DNA of 64,000 nucleotides, taken from positions 124,001 through 188,000 of the forward strand of contig NZ_RYYV01000004.1 of NCBI RefSeq assembly GCF_003977665.1, given 5' to 3'. The first letter of the stretch is position 1. Each line of letters begins with the position of its first letter. Below the pieces are notes generated by a model that saw only the letters and a program-made list of their open reading frames with translations, was not told the DNA's origin and searched no databases. Positions 7,561 through 16,710 of this stretch are shown piece after piece. The stretch comes from Dyella choica (GTDB taxonomy: Bacteria; Pseudomonadota; Gammaproteobacteria; Xanthomonadales; Rhodanobacteraceae). A program made the translations under genes and the position numbers.

Positions 7561-9420
7561 TCAGGGACTGATGGCCGAGATACGTGTCCCCCAGTTGCCC
7601 AAAGAACCACGCGTACCACCGCACTGCCCAATGGGAGCGGTCAGATATTCGGTCAGGGTGCAAGTTTGCGCGATGAACTCGGATGCGATCCAGATCCTGG
7701 TGCCATCGACCACAGCGGCACCGTAGTCGCCCCAGCGCGGGCCGCTGCCGAAGAAGGGAATGCCGGTAAAGCCATCCCAAGGACCGACTCCCGCCGCGGC
7801 GATATGCACCGGGCCGGCGCCTACCTTTGCATCCAGGCCGGCGTAGCCGGCACTCGGATACTCGTTGGGGCCAACTACGGTGAACGCGATGACGCCGTTT
7901 CCTCTTTGCGTGACGGCCGCCGCGCCGTAGGTCAGGTTCGCATCCGGCAGGGACAGCGTGTCGTTGACGGAGACGACGCCGGAGTTCGGATTGATGGCGA
8001 AGTAATTGATGCCCGAACCATGGCTGCTGTCAGCCAGCAAGACGTCGGTGTCCAGCGTGCCCCAGAGCATGCCGTTGGCGAAGCTCACCTGCTCCATGCG
8101 CGAGTCATTTACCCCCAACGCCCGCGGTCCGGGATAGACATTGGTCGGATAGCCCAGAAAGGTCGGCGCGCAGCTGGTCGCAAAGCAGTCAAGCAAGGGC
8201 GTACTGCCGGCCTTCTGCTGGGCCATACTGGTCGGCACGGCATAGGGCTGCACGGTCACCAATGAGAAGTTCAGTCTCAAGTTCTGAGGCATGGTATCGA
8301 TAGCCCGCGTGTTCGACACCGACCACATCCAGATGTTGTTCGACGTGCCCTGGCTGCTGAACACGGCGTCCGAACTGAGCAGGTACTCGGTTCCACCATG
8401 CAAGCTGACGAAATGCCCACCCGACGAACGAGCCGGCATCACCGCAAATCCGACCACCGAGACGAGCGGACTGCCGGTGTTGAACAGCACCACATTCGCC
8501 GATGCTGCGCCCGACGCCAGCGCATGCTTGGAGACGACGTAGATCTGCGCTCCGATAAAGGCTGAGCCGAAGAAATCGAACTCGTTGGTGGTCAGGTAAA
8601 TCGCGTTGGCATCCGCGCCCATGTGGGGATAGTCGCCCAGACAGAACCCGGACGGACAACCGTGATTCGGGGTGCCTTGCGTGCCGTTGTTCTGTACCGG
8701 CAACTTGTAGATGATCCAGCCACCGGTAGGATCGGAGGTCTGGCTGACCGCGAGGTCCAGGTGATTGGTGCCAGCGAAAGACGACGTCGTGCCAATATTG
8801 TCGAGCGTCAATATGAGCTGGAACCAACGCTGCGTGCTCTCATCGAAGTAACAGGAAGGGTCGGTGAGCTCGGGCCCGTACTCAAGAGTGCTGCGATTGA
8901 TCGCCGCCGGGTAGCCGTAGAAAGTGTTGAGATCGACCGGCCCTACCAGTTTATTGCCGGCGCGGTCATAGATCGACAGCACGTCATTGACGCTTTCCAT
9001 GACGAAGCCGTTGCCAGCACACAAGCCTTGATCAGGCGGTTCCACCGAAAACTGGTTGCCGCCATTGGCGAAACGCGTGTCGTAGAAGTCGAGGCCGTTG
9101 AAACCGCCCAAAAGTTGGGGGTTCGACTTGGTGCGCGTGGCACTGCCCATCCTGTTGCTGCCCGCGTGGCCATGAGCGATGCTGCGATTGACCAGCGGCT
9201 GCGCTCCCAGGCCGAGACCCTGGCCCAATGGGGCATCATGGGTATCACCGCCGGTCATGGCCGGATCCAGTTCCAGGTTCGTCAGTGGCGCCCCCCCAAC
9301 AGCGGTAGTCGTGGGTACCGTGGTGCCCCCTCGTTGCAGCTTGAGGGTGGTTGGGGTCGCCCCCATGGCGCAGGTAGTAAACGCCATCACCGCCACTGCG
9401 ATAAGCAGTCGAGTCTTCAT
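7561..9420 (-). CDS. Large secreted protein of unknown function
   Basis: A 619-residue exported protein with a clear Sec signal peptide (MKTRLLIAVAVMAFTTCAMG, cleavage before ATP). The mature part is rich in Gly, Ser, Asn and aromatic residues, with few Cys and repeated motifs such as SYDRAGNKL-like strands, FFGSGPRWGDYGAAVVDG and GNWGTRISAISP, which suggests an extracellular beta-rich fold. I do not recognise the family. No lipobox or LPXTG-like anchor is seen. The gene stands alone between a repeat block and a long upstream region with a palindrome at 9507-9525. Long frames on the other strand (for example 8623-9630) are mirror frames of this high-GC gene. Confidence 0.8.
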   Translation of the reverse strand: MKTRLLIAVAVMAFTTCAMGATPTTLKLQRGGTTVPTTTAVGGAPLTNLELDPAMTGGDTHDAPLGQGLGLGAQPLVNRSIAHGHAGSNRMGSATRTKSNPQLLGGFNGLDFYDTRFANGGNQFSVEPPDQGLCAGNGFVMESVNDVLSIYDRAGNKLVGPVDLNTFYGYPAAINRSTLEYGPELTDPSCYFDESTQRWFQLILTLDNIGTTSSFAGTNHLDLAVSQTSDPTGGWIIYKLPVQNNGTQGTPNHGCPSGFCLGDYPHMGADANAIYLTTNEFDFFGSAFIGAQIYVVSKHALASGAASANVVLFNTGSPLVSVVGFAVMPARSSGGHFVSLHGGTEYLLSSDAVFSSQGTSNNIWMWSVSNTRAIDTMPQNLRLNFSLVTVQPYAVPTSMAQQKAGSTPLLDCFATSCAPTFLGYPTNVYPGPRALGVNDSRMEQVSFANGMLWGTLDTDVLLADSSHGSGINYFAINPNSGVVSVNDTLSLPDANLTYGAAAVTQRGNGVIAFTVVGPNEYPSAGYAGLDAKVGAGPVHIAAAGVGPWDGFTGIPFFGSGPRWGDYGAAVVDGTRIWIASEFIAQTCTLTEYLTAPIGQCGGTRGSLGNWGTRISAISP

Positions 9421-9836
9421 ATTGCCGGTCTCCTGTCTGTTACGTTAGGTGACCGCGCCCCCCTGCTGAACGCCGACTGGGCGGTGGATGAGCGTTCGCG
9501 CAAGTACGCATATTTGGCATATGCGCCAGCGTACGATACGCGCTTTCGCAAGAGCTGGCCATCGTGCGGCCAGGTTCAATTTTTTGTGAAATGGGGTAGC
9601 ACTGCTCGGCGCGTGCGAACCGAAGCGTGAAGCTACGTGCCCAGACTTGTCATCGGGTAACGTAAGCCAAGGGGCTCTGCGCCGGCCTGGACCTTGGGCA
9701 AGGCAAGTGTCGATTCAGCTGGAAGTGGTTCGTCGTACGAATGCAAGTGTGCGCGACCTGCGCGCATGGCACGCGGAACCGTAAGGGGCGCAAGCCGCGA
9801 AACGGGATACTTCAACTTGATACGGAATCAACCGTC
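9421..9836. other. Intergenic region between divergent secreted-protein genes
   Basis: 416 bases upstream of both the 619-residue secreted protein (minus) and the YceI-like gene (plus). It carries a perfect palindrome at 9507-9525 (CGCATAT, 5-base spacer, ATATGCG). No protein gene in it is supported. Confidence 0.5.
9507..9525. promoter_or_regulatory. Palindrome, possible operator
   Basis: Perfect 7-base arms CGCATAT and ATATGCG around TTGGC, in a long A/T-richer stretch of the divergent intergenic region. An operator for a dimeric regulator is possible; the cognate protein is unknown. Confidence 0.35.
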
Positions 9837-10541
9837 ATGAACTACAACATTGTCGCAAGAGCTTTGCAGCCGTTTGCCGTGGGCGCGGCTGCCATTCTGC
9901 TTGGTCTGCCTTGCACGACTTCCCACGCTTCAGATTCGTCCACGCCACCGGTCGTGACCGCACCACCCGCCGGGGGGTACCACATCGACAAGTCCCACGC
10001 GAGCCTGCAACTTCGTGTAAGCCACATGGGATTCTCCAATTACACCACGCGCTTCAGCCGTTTCGATGCCGTTTTAAGCTTTGATCCGGGCAACATCCCC
10101 GCGTCCAAGCTCGCGGTCACGGTCGACGCTGCATCGTTGGAAATGGATGCGGCGCCGAAGATGTGCACGGATATCGTGAAAGGACCTCAGTTCCTGGACA
10201 CGGTCAAGTATCCCAAGATCGTATTCCACTCGGAAACGATTCGAATGACCGGTGCCAAGACCTTTGAAATCACCGGCAGCTTGAAACTTCACGGTGTCGT
10301 TCGGCCATTGACGCTTACCGCCACCTACAACGGCGGCTATCCAGGCATGCCTGACATGGACCCGCACGCACGCGCTGGATTTTCCGCGCATGGGCAATTC
10401 AAGCGCTCGGATTTCGGAATGAGCAATGGCATACCTGCGCCGGGCACCACGATGGGTGTGGGCGACCTGGTCGACGTGACGATCGAAGCGGAGTTCATGG
10501 GGCCGCCACTGGCTGGCAGCAAGGCATCCTCGGCAAACTAG
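9837..10541 (+). CDS. YceI-family periplasmic protein
   Basis: A 234-residue exported protein of the YceI family, whose lipocalin-like barrel binds polyisoprenoid lipids. The signal peptide ends near SHASDS. The mature part starts with YHIDKSHASLQLRVSHMGFSNYTTRFSRFDAVLSFD, the standard YceI opening, followed by LAVTVDAASLEMD, FLDTVKYPKIVFHSE and GSLKLHGVVRPLTLTATY. I placed the start at ATG 9837, which gives a proper signal peptide; the upstream in-frame extension to 9741 would spoil it. No cytochrome b561 partner, often seen with YceI, is adjacent. A REP pair follows. Role in isoprenoid binding or stress is family knowledge only. Confidence 0.9.
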   Translation: MNYNIVARALQPFAVGAAAILLGLPCTTSHASDSSTPPVVTAPPAGGYHIDKSHASLQLRVSHMGFSNYTTRFSRFDAVLSFDPGNIPASKLAVTVDAASLEMDAAPKMCTDIVKGPQFLDTVKYPKIVFHSETIRMTGAKTFEITGSLKLHGVVRPLTLTATYNGGYPGMPDMDPHARAGFSAHGQFKRSDFGMSNGIPAPGTTMGVGDLVDVTIEAEFMGPPLAGSKASSAN

Positions 10542-10581
10542 CGATGCTCCGCCAACGCCCCGTATGCTCGTCTGGCGGAAT

Positions 10582-10653
10582 GTAGGCTGGGATGACAATC
10601 CCAGCATCGCGCGTGCTGCTGCATGGCAATGCTGGGTTTTCAACCCAGCCTAC
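10582..10653. repeat. REP pair
   Basis: GTAGGCTGGGATGACAATCC at the left and a variant hairpin GCTGGGTTTTCAACCCAGC followed by CTAC at the right, with compensating changes that keep the right stem paired. It lies between the convergent YceI-like and small membrane-protein genes. Confidence 0.88.
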
Positions 10654-10682
10654 ACATTGGAGAAGTACGAGATATCCGAGGG

Positions 10683-11051
10683 TCAGCGATGGGAAGTCAC
10701 GTCCATCCGGACTCTATGTGTACGCATTCGTCGCGGGTTGAGTTTGGGCTTCAGGCCGGGACGAGTCGACCAATGCCTGAGGCAAAACCAATAGGCCGCT
10801 GAAACGGCTATCGTCAACACAGCGAACAGGCCGCTATCACCGCCGTTCCTTAGGAACATGTCTACCATTCCAAGCGATGCGATGACGCCAAGCGACAGGC
10901 AGAAGTTGGCGGCCCATTTGATCTCGCGCCGATGCGGCAGGCCTTTTCGATAAATCATGGCTGGAATGAGGATCACCAGCGATGCGCCGATCAACAACAG
11001 GACAGCGACCAGGACAAGCTGTAAGAGCATGATGCCAAGAGAGTCGTGCAT
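10683..11051 (-). CDS. Small membrane protein, unknown function
   Basis: A 122-residue protein with three likely membrane segments: LGIMLLQLVLVAVLLLIGASLVILIPAMI, WAANFCLSLGVIASLGMVDMFL and SGLFAVLTIAVSAAYWFCL. The tail is short and basic (RPGLKPKLNPRRMRTHRVR). I chose the ATG at 11051 (MHDSLGIM), which has AAGGAATC a few bases upstream, over the longer frame reaching 11117. No family is recognised. It is the last gene before a REP pair and lies downstream of the TolB-like gene on the same strand, about 125 bases away. Confidence 0.6.
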   Translation of the reverse strand: MHDSLGIMLLQLVLVAVLLLIGASLVILIPAMIYRKGLPHRREIKWAANFCLSLGVIASLGMVDMFLRNGGDSGLFAVLTIAVSAAYWFCLRHWSTRPGLKPKLNPRRMRTHRVRMDVTSHR

Positions 11052-11177
11052 GGAGATTCCTTCGGAGCCGCCGGGGTCAATGTGGCTACCGATCAAAACG
11101 ACCCAAAACGGAAGCACCGGGGAATGAACATGCCCGCCACGCCGTTACTTGAACGTCATGATCACTTGAAGACGCCC

Positions 11178-12131
11178 TCAACGCAGCGGGATGTATGCGT
11201 GCAAAGGAACCTGAAAAATCCGGCCATAAGGCTTGCTTCCGGTAGCGTCATCCGCTTCGAAGTAAAGGGTCTTCAGATCGGGGCTAAGCCGGGCTTCGAT
11301 CCCCTCCAGATGAGGATCGAGCGCTTGCGGCTCGGTCCACTTGCCATTTCGCCTGAAGGCGACGAACAGCAATGACTGATCCTTCTCAGCCGGCACCCGA
11401 TTGGCTGAGAAGACGAGAAACGATTCGTCGGGAGCGACGGCCACATCGTAGCCTGGATGGCTCCCGTCGCTGATCGACAGCGCGACGGGTGTCTCGAAGC
11501 CATTCCTCTTGGCCTGCGCGCGATAGACGTGACTCTTCCTCGTCAGCGGGTCCGGCTGGTTGAAGTAGATGCTGCCGTCGCCGGCGACGGCGGGCGAATA
11601 GATCGCCGAATTGCTGTTGATGCTGTCGGGAAGTCGCACGGGTTCGCCCCAGCCGTCGCCCTTGCGGTCGACCCGCCAGATATTGCCGCCCGCGCCAGGT
11701 TGCGATCGCCCGCCAAAAAAACCGGTCAGTGGCGCATCACCCGCCTTCACCGGTCGGTTGGAAACGAAGACCAGGTAAGAGCCGTCAGGCGCCATGGCCG
11801 GTTCGATGTCACGCCATTGACCCGAGAATGGCGCTACCTGAGGTTGGGACCAACGACCGTTGTGCAGTGTGGCCATCATGATCGTGATGGCGCCGTCCCT
11901 ATGCGTAAAAAACACAGTCTTGCCGTCAGGCGAGAAGGCGGGCGCCGAATCATTGCCGCCCGGCCATGCCGCCTCGGGCTGGAAAAGACTTGGCGCTGCA
12001 GCGGGATTAGCGGCTGCTTCCGCTTTACTGAGCACTGCTGGCATCGCCACCAGGAAAAAGCCGAACGCCAGGGAGATCCTTGTAATGGAAAGCCTGCGTA
12101 GCAAGTGCGGGGCGAATAAGCGATTTGACAT
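11178..12131 (-). CDS. Secreted PD40/TolB-like beta-propeller protein
   Basis: A 317-residue exported protein with WD40-like PD40 repeats, as in TolB and related propellers. Repeats are visible as SAPAFSPDGKTVFFTHRDG, EPAMAPDGSYLVFVSNRP, YSPAVAGDGSIYFNQPD, DVAVAPDESFLVFSANR and EARLSPDLKTLYFEADD. The start at ATG 12131 gives a signal peptide (about 40 residues, ending AEAAAN). The longer frame to 12431 runs through a palindromic repeat and is unlikely to be translated. It is not the Tol-Pal TolB, because the N-terminal TolB domain and tol neighbours are missing. The role may be binding of a peptide or glycan; that is inference. Confidence 0.75.
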   Translation of the reverse strand: MSNRLFAPHLLRRLSITRISLAFGFFLVAMPAVLSKAEAAANPAAAPSLFQPEAAWPGGNDSAPAFSPDGKTVFFTHRDGAITIMMATLHNGRWSQPQVAPFSGQWRDIEPAMAPDGSYLVFVSNRPVKAGDAPLTGFFGGRSQPGAGGNIWRVDRKGDGWGEPVRLPDSINSNSAIYSPAVAGDGSIYFNQPDPLTRKSHVYRAQAKRNGFETPVALSISDGSHPGYDVAVAPDESFLVFSANRVPAEKDQSLLFVAFRRNGKWTEPQALDPHLEGIEARLSPDLKTLYFEADDATGSKPYGRIFQVPLHAYIPLR

Positions 12132-12308
12132 GCCTGTCTTGCCTTGGATCAGCGTTGAGAAGGCCGGCCGGCAATCAGGCCTGGCGTTGGAAGCTGAACT
12201 TCGCAGGGAGCGCCTGCAGCGGCAAGTACGAAGTGACCAAGAACATCCAGCGTGGGGTGAGCGGTATCCTGCGCACTGCAAGCGGCGTCGCGGGACGATT
12301 TTTTTGCT

Positions 12309-12336
12309 CGTCATTCCGGCGTAGGCCGGAATGACG
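12309..12336. repeat. Perfect palindrome CGTCATTCCGGC type
   Basis: Twelve-base perfect arms (CGTCATTCCGGC and GCCGGAATGACG) around GTAG, directly after a T-run (TTTTTTGCTCG). Relatives occur at 44665-44760 and 61812-62052. It sits 270 bases upstream of the TolB-like start and downstream of the glyoxalase-like gene. Confidence 0.85.
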
Positions 12337-12409
12337 TTTCGCGCTGAACCAACATCAATATAAATCCCGATCTTCGCGGGAATCCTTGGAAAAACCGGGG
12401 ATACCTCCG

Positions 12410-13402
12410 CTAGGGACTTGACGTTGCACATGGTGAGCCGCCCTGCTGCATTGCGTGGAATTCGATGGACAGGCCGAGCTCGTCCTGTGTGGGGGCGAGA
12501 AAGGATTCGCCGGACAAGCCGCGATAGGTCTCCAGTTTGCGCTCGTAACCACGCTCGACCCAGCGCTGCGCACGTTCGAGGTCGGCCACCGCGAAGCTCA
12601 CACCCAGAATGCGCGGACCGCCGCTCGCCATGGTCTGCCCTGCCAAACCCACACCATCGGGTTGAAGCACCAACAGCGCTGTCGGACCGACCGGCACGCA
12701 GTAGCCCTTCGCGCCGAGCGCGGGCAGTTTCGCTGGCACCGCATGGCCGAAGCCCATCTTCTCCAGCTGCCGGCGATCGGCATCGGCATCGGCCGACACC
12801 AGCCAGATCGACGAGAGCTTGCGCGCTCCGTTGGGATGTTCGCGCGTTACACGGTAATCGTCGGCATTGCTGGGGTCGTACTGATCGGGGGCGTAATCGG
12901 CCTTGTAATCGATGAAGAAAGTGTTGCTCGACAACGGCGCATGGTCGAACGCGAACAGGCGCCAGCCTGGCTTCGCGCTATCGGGGCCGGAGAAGAAAGG
13001 GGTGACTGCGTAGTGCAGCGCCTCAAGCGAGCGATGGATCGCATCGAGCGACGAGGTGCGAAAACCAAAGCTGCGCGAGCCCGGACCACCTTTCAGCACC
13101 TGCTGATCTTCCTGCATGCCCGGATCGAACTTCGGATCGGGCCGGGTGATGCCGAGCAGTTCGATGAAGCTGCTGTCCGAGAAGCGGATATAGCGGTTGG
13201 CCACGCCTGCGGGATCGTGCCCGGGCCGGACTTGGAAGCCCAGCTTGACCGCCATGACCGATGTGACCGGGTCGATCCCGTGCCCCCAAAGCAGGATGTG
13301 GTCAAGCCGCGTGGTGGCGGCTACCGGCGCAGGGGGCAATGCCGCGGCTAGTGCGCCACTCAGAGACAGAAACCAAGCTGCAACGAACAGGACCAGACGC
13401 AT
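12410..13402 (-). CDS. Secreted glyoxalase-like (VOC) protein
   Basis: A 330-residue exported protein with a glyoxalase-like fold of the Glyoxalase_3 kind. The signal peptide is MRLVLFVAAWFLSLSGALAA. The mature part opens with TRLDHILLWGHGIDPVTSVMAVKLGFQVRPGH, then YIRFSDSSFIELLGI, RSFGFRTSSLDAIHRSLEAL, and a second module with GFGHAVPAKLPALGAKGY and ILGVSFAVADLERAQRWVERG. The paired modules fit two VOC repeats. The ATG at 13402 is chosen because it begins a proper signal peptide; the frame is open upstream to 13618. Substrate is unknown, and cytosolic glyoxalase activity is unlikely for an exported protein. Confidence 0.72.
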   Translation of the reverse strand: MRLVLFVAAWFLSLSGALAAALPPAPVAATTRLDHILLWGHGIDPVTSVMAVKLGFQVRPGHDPAGVANRYIRFSDSSFIELLGITRPDPKFDPGMQEDQQVLKGGPGSRSFGFRTSSLDAIHRSLEALHYAVTPFFSGPDSAKPGWRLFAFDHAPLSSNTFFIDYKADYAPDQYDPSNADDYRVTREHPNGARKLSSIWLVSADADADRRQLEKMGFGHAVPAKLPALGAKGYCVPVGPTALLVLQPDGVGLAGQTMASGGPRILGVSFAVADLERAQRWVERGYERKLETYRGLSGESFLAPTQDELGLSIEFHAMQQGGSPCATSSP

Positions 13403-13614
13403 GCGAAATCCTTGCTGGGAAGGAGGTTTATCTTGAGCGAGCAGTGGATGGCATGGCGCTCGGGGGTGTTGCGAGGCGCTCATTTTTGGGTGGTTCGATC
13501 GGCACCCACAAGGACAATTTCCGAGCAAAAACGGCCAGCGCGAAAGGGGGGGCTCCGCGCATGATGCTTTGCGCTGCGCCCCCCCCCTCTTACAACGACA
13601 AATTGCCAGGCCAG

Positions 13615-14703
13615 TCAAGCTAACGCAGCCTCTGCTGCGTCTTCAACCGCGGATTCCAAACTCTTGAAGAGCGATTTGAGCAAATCTTTCCATATACCGC
13701 CCGATTTGCTGCTTAGCTCCTTAAAGACGTCACTGGAAACGTTACCGGCATCGATCTGGGTCATCAGCATTTGCGGGAATAACCCAAAACTTAAGTTTGC
13801 CGCCACCTGATAATCGTAGTTTCCTTTCTTGTTACTGGAATTGTAATTTCCTAGGAAAGTGCAGTCGATGGTTGGCACGGAGTTTAGGCCTGGCTCCCAG
13901 TTTGGATTGGATTTGTCATAAAATCCAGCAGCCATGATGAAATAGACTCCACTGTTATTGGCATCACTACCGTAAAGCCCGATTTTTATCTGCCAGCCTG
14001 TTTCGTTGCCACTTTGGTCCAACCCGGCCAAAATCAGCGCTGGATAAGGCCAGTTCACAAACAGGCTCTGCTTGGCAGAGGCATTGTTACCAATACTAGT
14101 TGGGTCCTCATAGCCGGGTGCGTAGGAAATGGGCCATATCTCAGAGGGATAATCAGGTGCCTGCCAGCATTGTCCGTTCGCCATCAATGTCGGCCCATTA
14201 AAGAAACCGGGGCTTTGCGTATCATAAACATACACATTGACATTGGCGTTATACCCGATGGGGTATTCACAGCTCAGAACGACATCTTCATCCTTGCCGT
14301 TAGGGCTGGGATATGCACTGATACGATTTTCATTGTAGGTGGCCAGATTGTTTTGCCAAAAACCCTGCGTCATGAGGACAAGGGCGAAATTGGTCCCACA
14401 GCGATTGCCCAGTAACGACCAGCTTCCATCTGCTCCAATTGCCTGGGAGTGGGTAGCGGCGTTCCCTGTCCAGTCCATCATGAACCAGTCGGTTCCCGTG
14501 TAAACCCAAAGACCCAAGACATAGTTATCCGGGTTCGCGATCCCGGAAATGCTGCCTGATATCGGAATGCTGTACTGCGGATCAGCGTAGGAGTCGTAAT
14601 AAGGCAACCCACTGGTTTGGATGCAGGGGTTCTGCTTCGAGCAGGGAAAACCCAGAAAAATCGACTGGCACCAGAAAATCGGATAAATCTGTGGCGTGCT
14701 CAT
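13615..14703 (-). CDS. Unknown protein in an A/T-richer patch
   Basis: A 362-residue protein that I do not recognise. It is rich in Asn, Tyr, Trp and Gly and poor in charge (YYDSYADPQYSIPISGSISGIA, GLWVYTGTDWFMMDWTGNAATHSQ, YNANVNVYVYDTQSPGFFNG), ending in an acidic helical tail (LKSLFKSLESAVEDAAEAALA). No signal peptide is visible. Codon use is visibly more A/T-ending than in neighbours, which hints at recent acquisition. The ATG at 14703 has GGAG seven bases upstream, so I preferred it over the open frame to 15102. An extracellular or effector-type beta protein is one possibility; a lectin-like fold is another. Both are guesses. Confidence 0.65.
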   Translation of the reverse strand: MSTPQIYPIFWCQSIFLGFPCSKQNPCIQTSGLPYYDSYADPQYSIPISGSISGIANPDNYVLGLWVYTGTDWFMMDWTGNAATHSQAIGADGSWSLLGNRCGTNFALVLMTQGFWQNNLATYNENRISAYPSPNGKDEDVVLSCEYPIGYNANVNVYVYDTQSPGFFNGPTLMANGQCWQAPDYPSEIWPISYAPGYEDPTSIGNNASAKQSLFVNWPYPALILAGLDQSGNETGWQIKIGLYGSDANNSGVYFIMAAGFYDKSNPNWEPGLNSVPTIDCTFLGNYNSSNKKGNYDYQVAANLSFGLFPQMLMTQIDAGNVSSDVFKELSSKSGGIWKDLLKSLFKSLESAVEDAAEAALA

Positions 14704-14911
14704 GACGGGACTCCATTGTGAGTTATGCGTCGGCGTCTGGAACGGCTGAAGGCAAACGGACAGACCTTTGCTGACGGCCCTGTGATGCATGGGTGCCTGC
14801 GCACGGGTCAAAGCAATTTGCCAATCGAATGGGAGCTTAGTAGCCCCTGAGATGGGGATTCTTCTGAAATCCTTCCCCTGTCCAAGCAGTTGATTTGACT
14901 TCAATCTGCCA

Positions 14912-15847
14912 TCACACGCCCGCGCTGCGGCGCAGCGATTGGGGCGACATACCAAAGGCCCGGATGAAGGCGCGGCGCATCCGGCTCGAATCGCCGAAGC
15001 CCGTCGCTGCGGCAATATGGTCCAGATGGACATGACTGGTCTCGACCGCGATGCGCGCGGCCTCCAGCCGCAGGCCTTCCACGACCTTCGCCGGCGTTGC
15101 ACCGATCTCCGCCATGAAGGCGCGGGAAAAATTCCGGGGACTCATGGCGGCGCGTTCGGCCAGTCGCTCCACGGTCATCGGCTCGGCAAGACGCGCACGC
15201 ATCCAGCCGATCAGGTCGCCGAAGCGCCCGGTCTTGCCGCCCTGCTCCACCAGGACGGAGTATTGCGACTGTCCACCGTGCCGTCGCTGGTGCACGACAA
15301 GCTGCTGTGCCGTGCGTCGCGCGATACCGGGACCAAGATCGTCTTCGACGAGCGCCAGCGCAAGGTCGATCCCAGCGGAAATGCCGGCCGAGGTCCACAC
15401 GTTGCCATCCCTGACGAACATCCGGTCGGCATCCAGTCGCACCTGCGGATAAAGCTGCCGGAAGCGCTCCGCCGCGGCCCAATGGGTGGTGGCGCGCCGA
15501 CCGTCGAGCAGCCCGGCCTGGGCGAGGAAGAATGCTCCTGAGCAGACACCCGCCGCACGCCGCCACGCATCGTCACCGAGCCAGGCCACGATGTCGATCT
15601 GGCCCGCCTCGACCTGCGCCATATTGCCGCCCGATACGATCACCGTGTCGAAACATCGCTGTTCAATCGGCTCCGCCGCCAGGCACACACCCGACGAACT
15701 GCGCACTATGCCGCCGCCCGGGGCCAGCACCTTGATCGCGTAGCTGTCAGGCCGGAATCGTTCCGCCATTTCGAACACGGCAACCGGGCCGGCGGCGTCC
15801 AGCAGTTGAAATCCCGGAAAAATGACGATGGCGATCTCACGTCGCAT
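14912..15847 (-). CDS. GlxA-type transcriptional regulator (DJ-1/PfpI plus AraC)
   Basis: A 311-residue regulator with an N-terminal DJ-1/PfpI-like domain (IAIVIFPGFQLLDAAGPVAVFEMA; nucleophile elbow in AAGVCSGAFFLAQAGLLDG) and a C-terminal AraC-type double helix-turn-helix (LAEPMTVERLAERAAMSPRNFSRAFMAEIGATPAKVVEGLRLEAARI, then HIAAATGFGDSSRMRRAFIRAFGMSPQSLRR). Such proteins sense metabolites and activate catabolic or detoxification genes. The gene has no obvious partner on its own strand; a second member of the family is at 29964-30926. The target is not evident. Confidence 0.9.
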   Translation of the reverse strand: MRREIAIVIFPGFQLLDAAGPVAVFEMAERFRPDSYAIKVLAPGGGIVRSSSGVCLAAEPIEQRCFDTVIVSGGNMAQVEAGQIDIVAWLGDDAWRRAAGVCSGAFFLAQAGLLDGRRATTHWAAAERFRQLYPQVRLDADRMFVRDGNVWTSAGISAGIDLALALVEDDLGPGIARRTAQQLVVHQRRHGGQSQYSVLVEQGGKTGRFGDLIGWMRARLAEPMTVERLAERAAMSPRNFSRAFMAEIGATPAKVVEGLRLEAARIAVETSHVHLDHIAAATGFGDSSRMRRAFIRAFGMSPQSLRRSAGV

Positions 15848-15939
15848 GGGGGGCCGCGTGATTGGATCCAGGCCCGGGAAAGTGACGTAACGGCCAGGCA
15901 GGCGTCAAGCTGGCCGATGGCAATCAGCATTCATGACAC

Positions 15940-15970
15940 GGGCTATGCGCTTGGATCAAACGCATAGCCC
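15940..15970. terminator. Stem-loop, possible terminator
   Basis: Ten-base stem GGGCTATGCG / CGCATAGCCC with an 11-base loop, 40 bases downstream of the minus-strand DUF1579-like gene. There is no clear T-run, so a Rho-independent role is uncertain. Confidence 0.45.
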
Positions 15971-16011
15971 GCATCGGCGATTCAGCGTCCGGATGGCCGG
16001 CGTGTTGGGGT

Positions 16012-16653
16012 TTAGCGCCGGGGCCGCCCTTCATCGCACAGCTTGGCGCGGTCGCCGCGCACGAAATCCCCGATCCAGTTCGTTTCCCAGGTGCGATTGT
16101 CGTACGAGAACGCCTGCTCCCAGCGAGCATGGTCGTGATCGCGCAAGGTCCAGAGGAAGCGCACCTTGACCGGGCGGCCTTGCGCGTCATGATCCTCGTT
16201 ATAGAACTCCCCCTGCTTGCCGTGGAATCCACCCAGCATGGCCGGCAGTTCCAACAAGCCATCCCGACTGCTGATCCAGTAAACGGACCACTGCTGCTTG
16301 GCTGGATCAAAGCTGCGAAGGGTCAGGCCCGCAGTGCCTTTGCTGGGCATGTACATTTCATCCACGGTAGCCATGCCACCAAGGTAAGGCGTTTCGCACA
16401 GCGTAGCGGAAAACGTGTCCCACTCTTTGCTGCCGACACCCGTGGCCTTGAGGCGGTGCTGCGTGGTAAGCCAGCCGCTGCCCATGAAATAGTCGAAATC
16501 GTGCGTGGTCCCGGTGACCGTGGTCGAGTAACCCGGAGGCAGCTCGCCAGGGGCCGCTTGCGGCGAATCGGTCGCTGCTGCGGCGGCGACCGCCGCAACG
16601 GCGAACGACAGTGCCAGTAGAAAGGTATACGGTTTGCAACTAAACAGCGTCAT
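16012..16653 (-). CDS. Secreted DUF1579-like protein
   Basis: A 213-residue exported protein with a signal peptide ending near AAAAATDS. The body resembles calycin-like DUF1579 proteins: HDFDYFMGSGWLTTQHRLKATGVGSKEWDTFSAT, YLGGMATVDEMYM, GLTLRSFDPAKQQWSVYWISSRDG and FYNEDHDAQGRPVKVRFLW. The start at ATG 16653 begins the signal peptide. The gene is divergent from a LysR regulator with only 57 bases between, which is the classic arrangement of a LysR gene and its target, so control by that regulator is likely. Function is unknown. Confidence 0.7.
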   Translation of the reverse strand: MTLFSCKPYTFLLALSFAVAAVAAAAATDSPQAAPGELPPGYSTTVTGTTHDFDYFMGSGWLTTQHRLKATGVGSKEWDTFSATLCETPYLGGMATVDEMYMPSKGTAGLTLRSFDPAKQQWSVYWISSRDGLLELPAMLGGFHGKQGEFYNEDHDAQGRPVKVRFLWTLRDHDHARWEQAFSYDNRTWETNWIGDFVRGDRAKLCDEGRPRR

Positions 16654-16710
16654 TGTGGACCTCCAGTGTCGGCGATGAGAGGATGCAGCCAGACCATTCT
16701 GGCCAGCCCC

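Noticed and set aside
8623-9630. Long plus-strand frame (335 codons) opposite the large secreted protein
   Set aside because: Mirror frame of a high-GC gene on the other strand, without any recognised motif or ribosome-binding site; the minus-strand gene has a signal peptide and is clearly real.
15940-15970. Stem-loop as a riboswitch
   Set aside because: It is downstream of the minus-strand gene and a simple hairpin; no conserved aptamer was seen.
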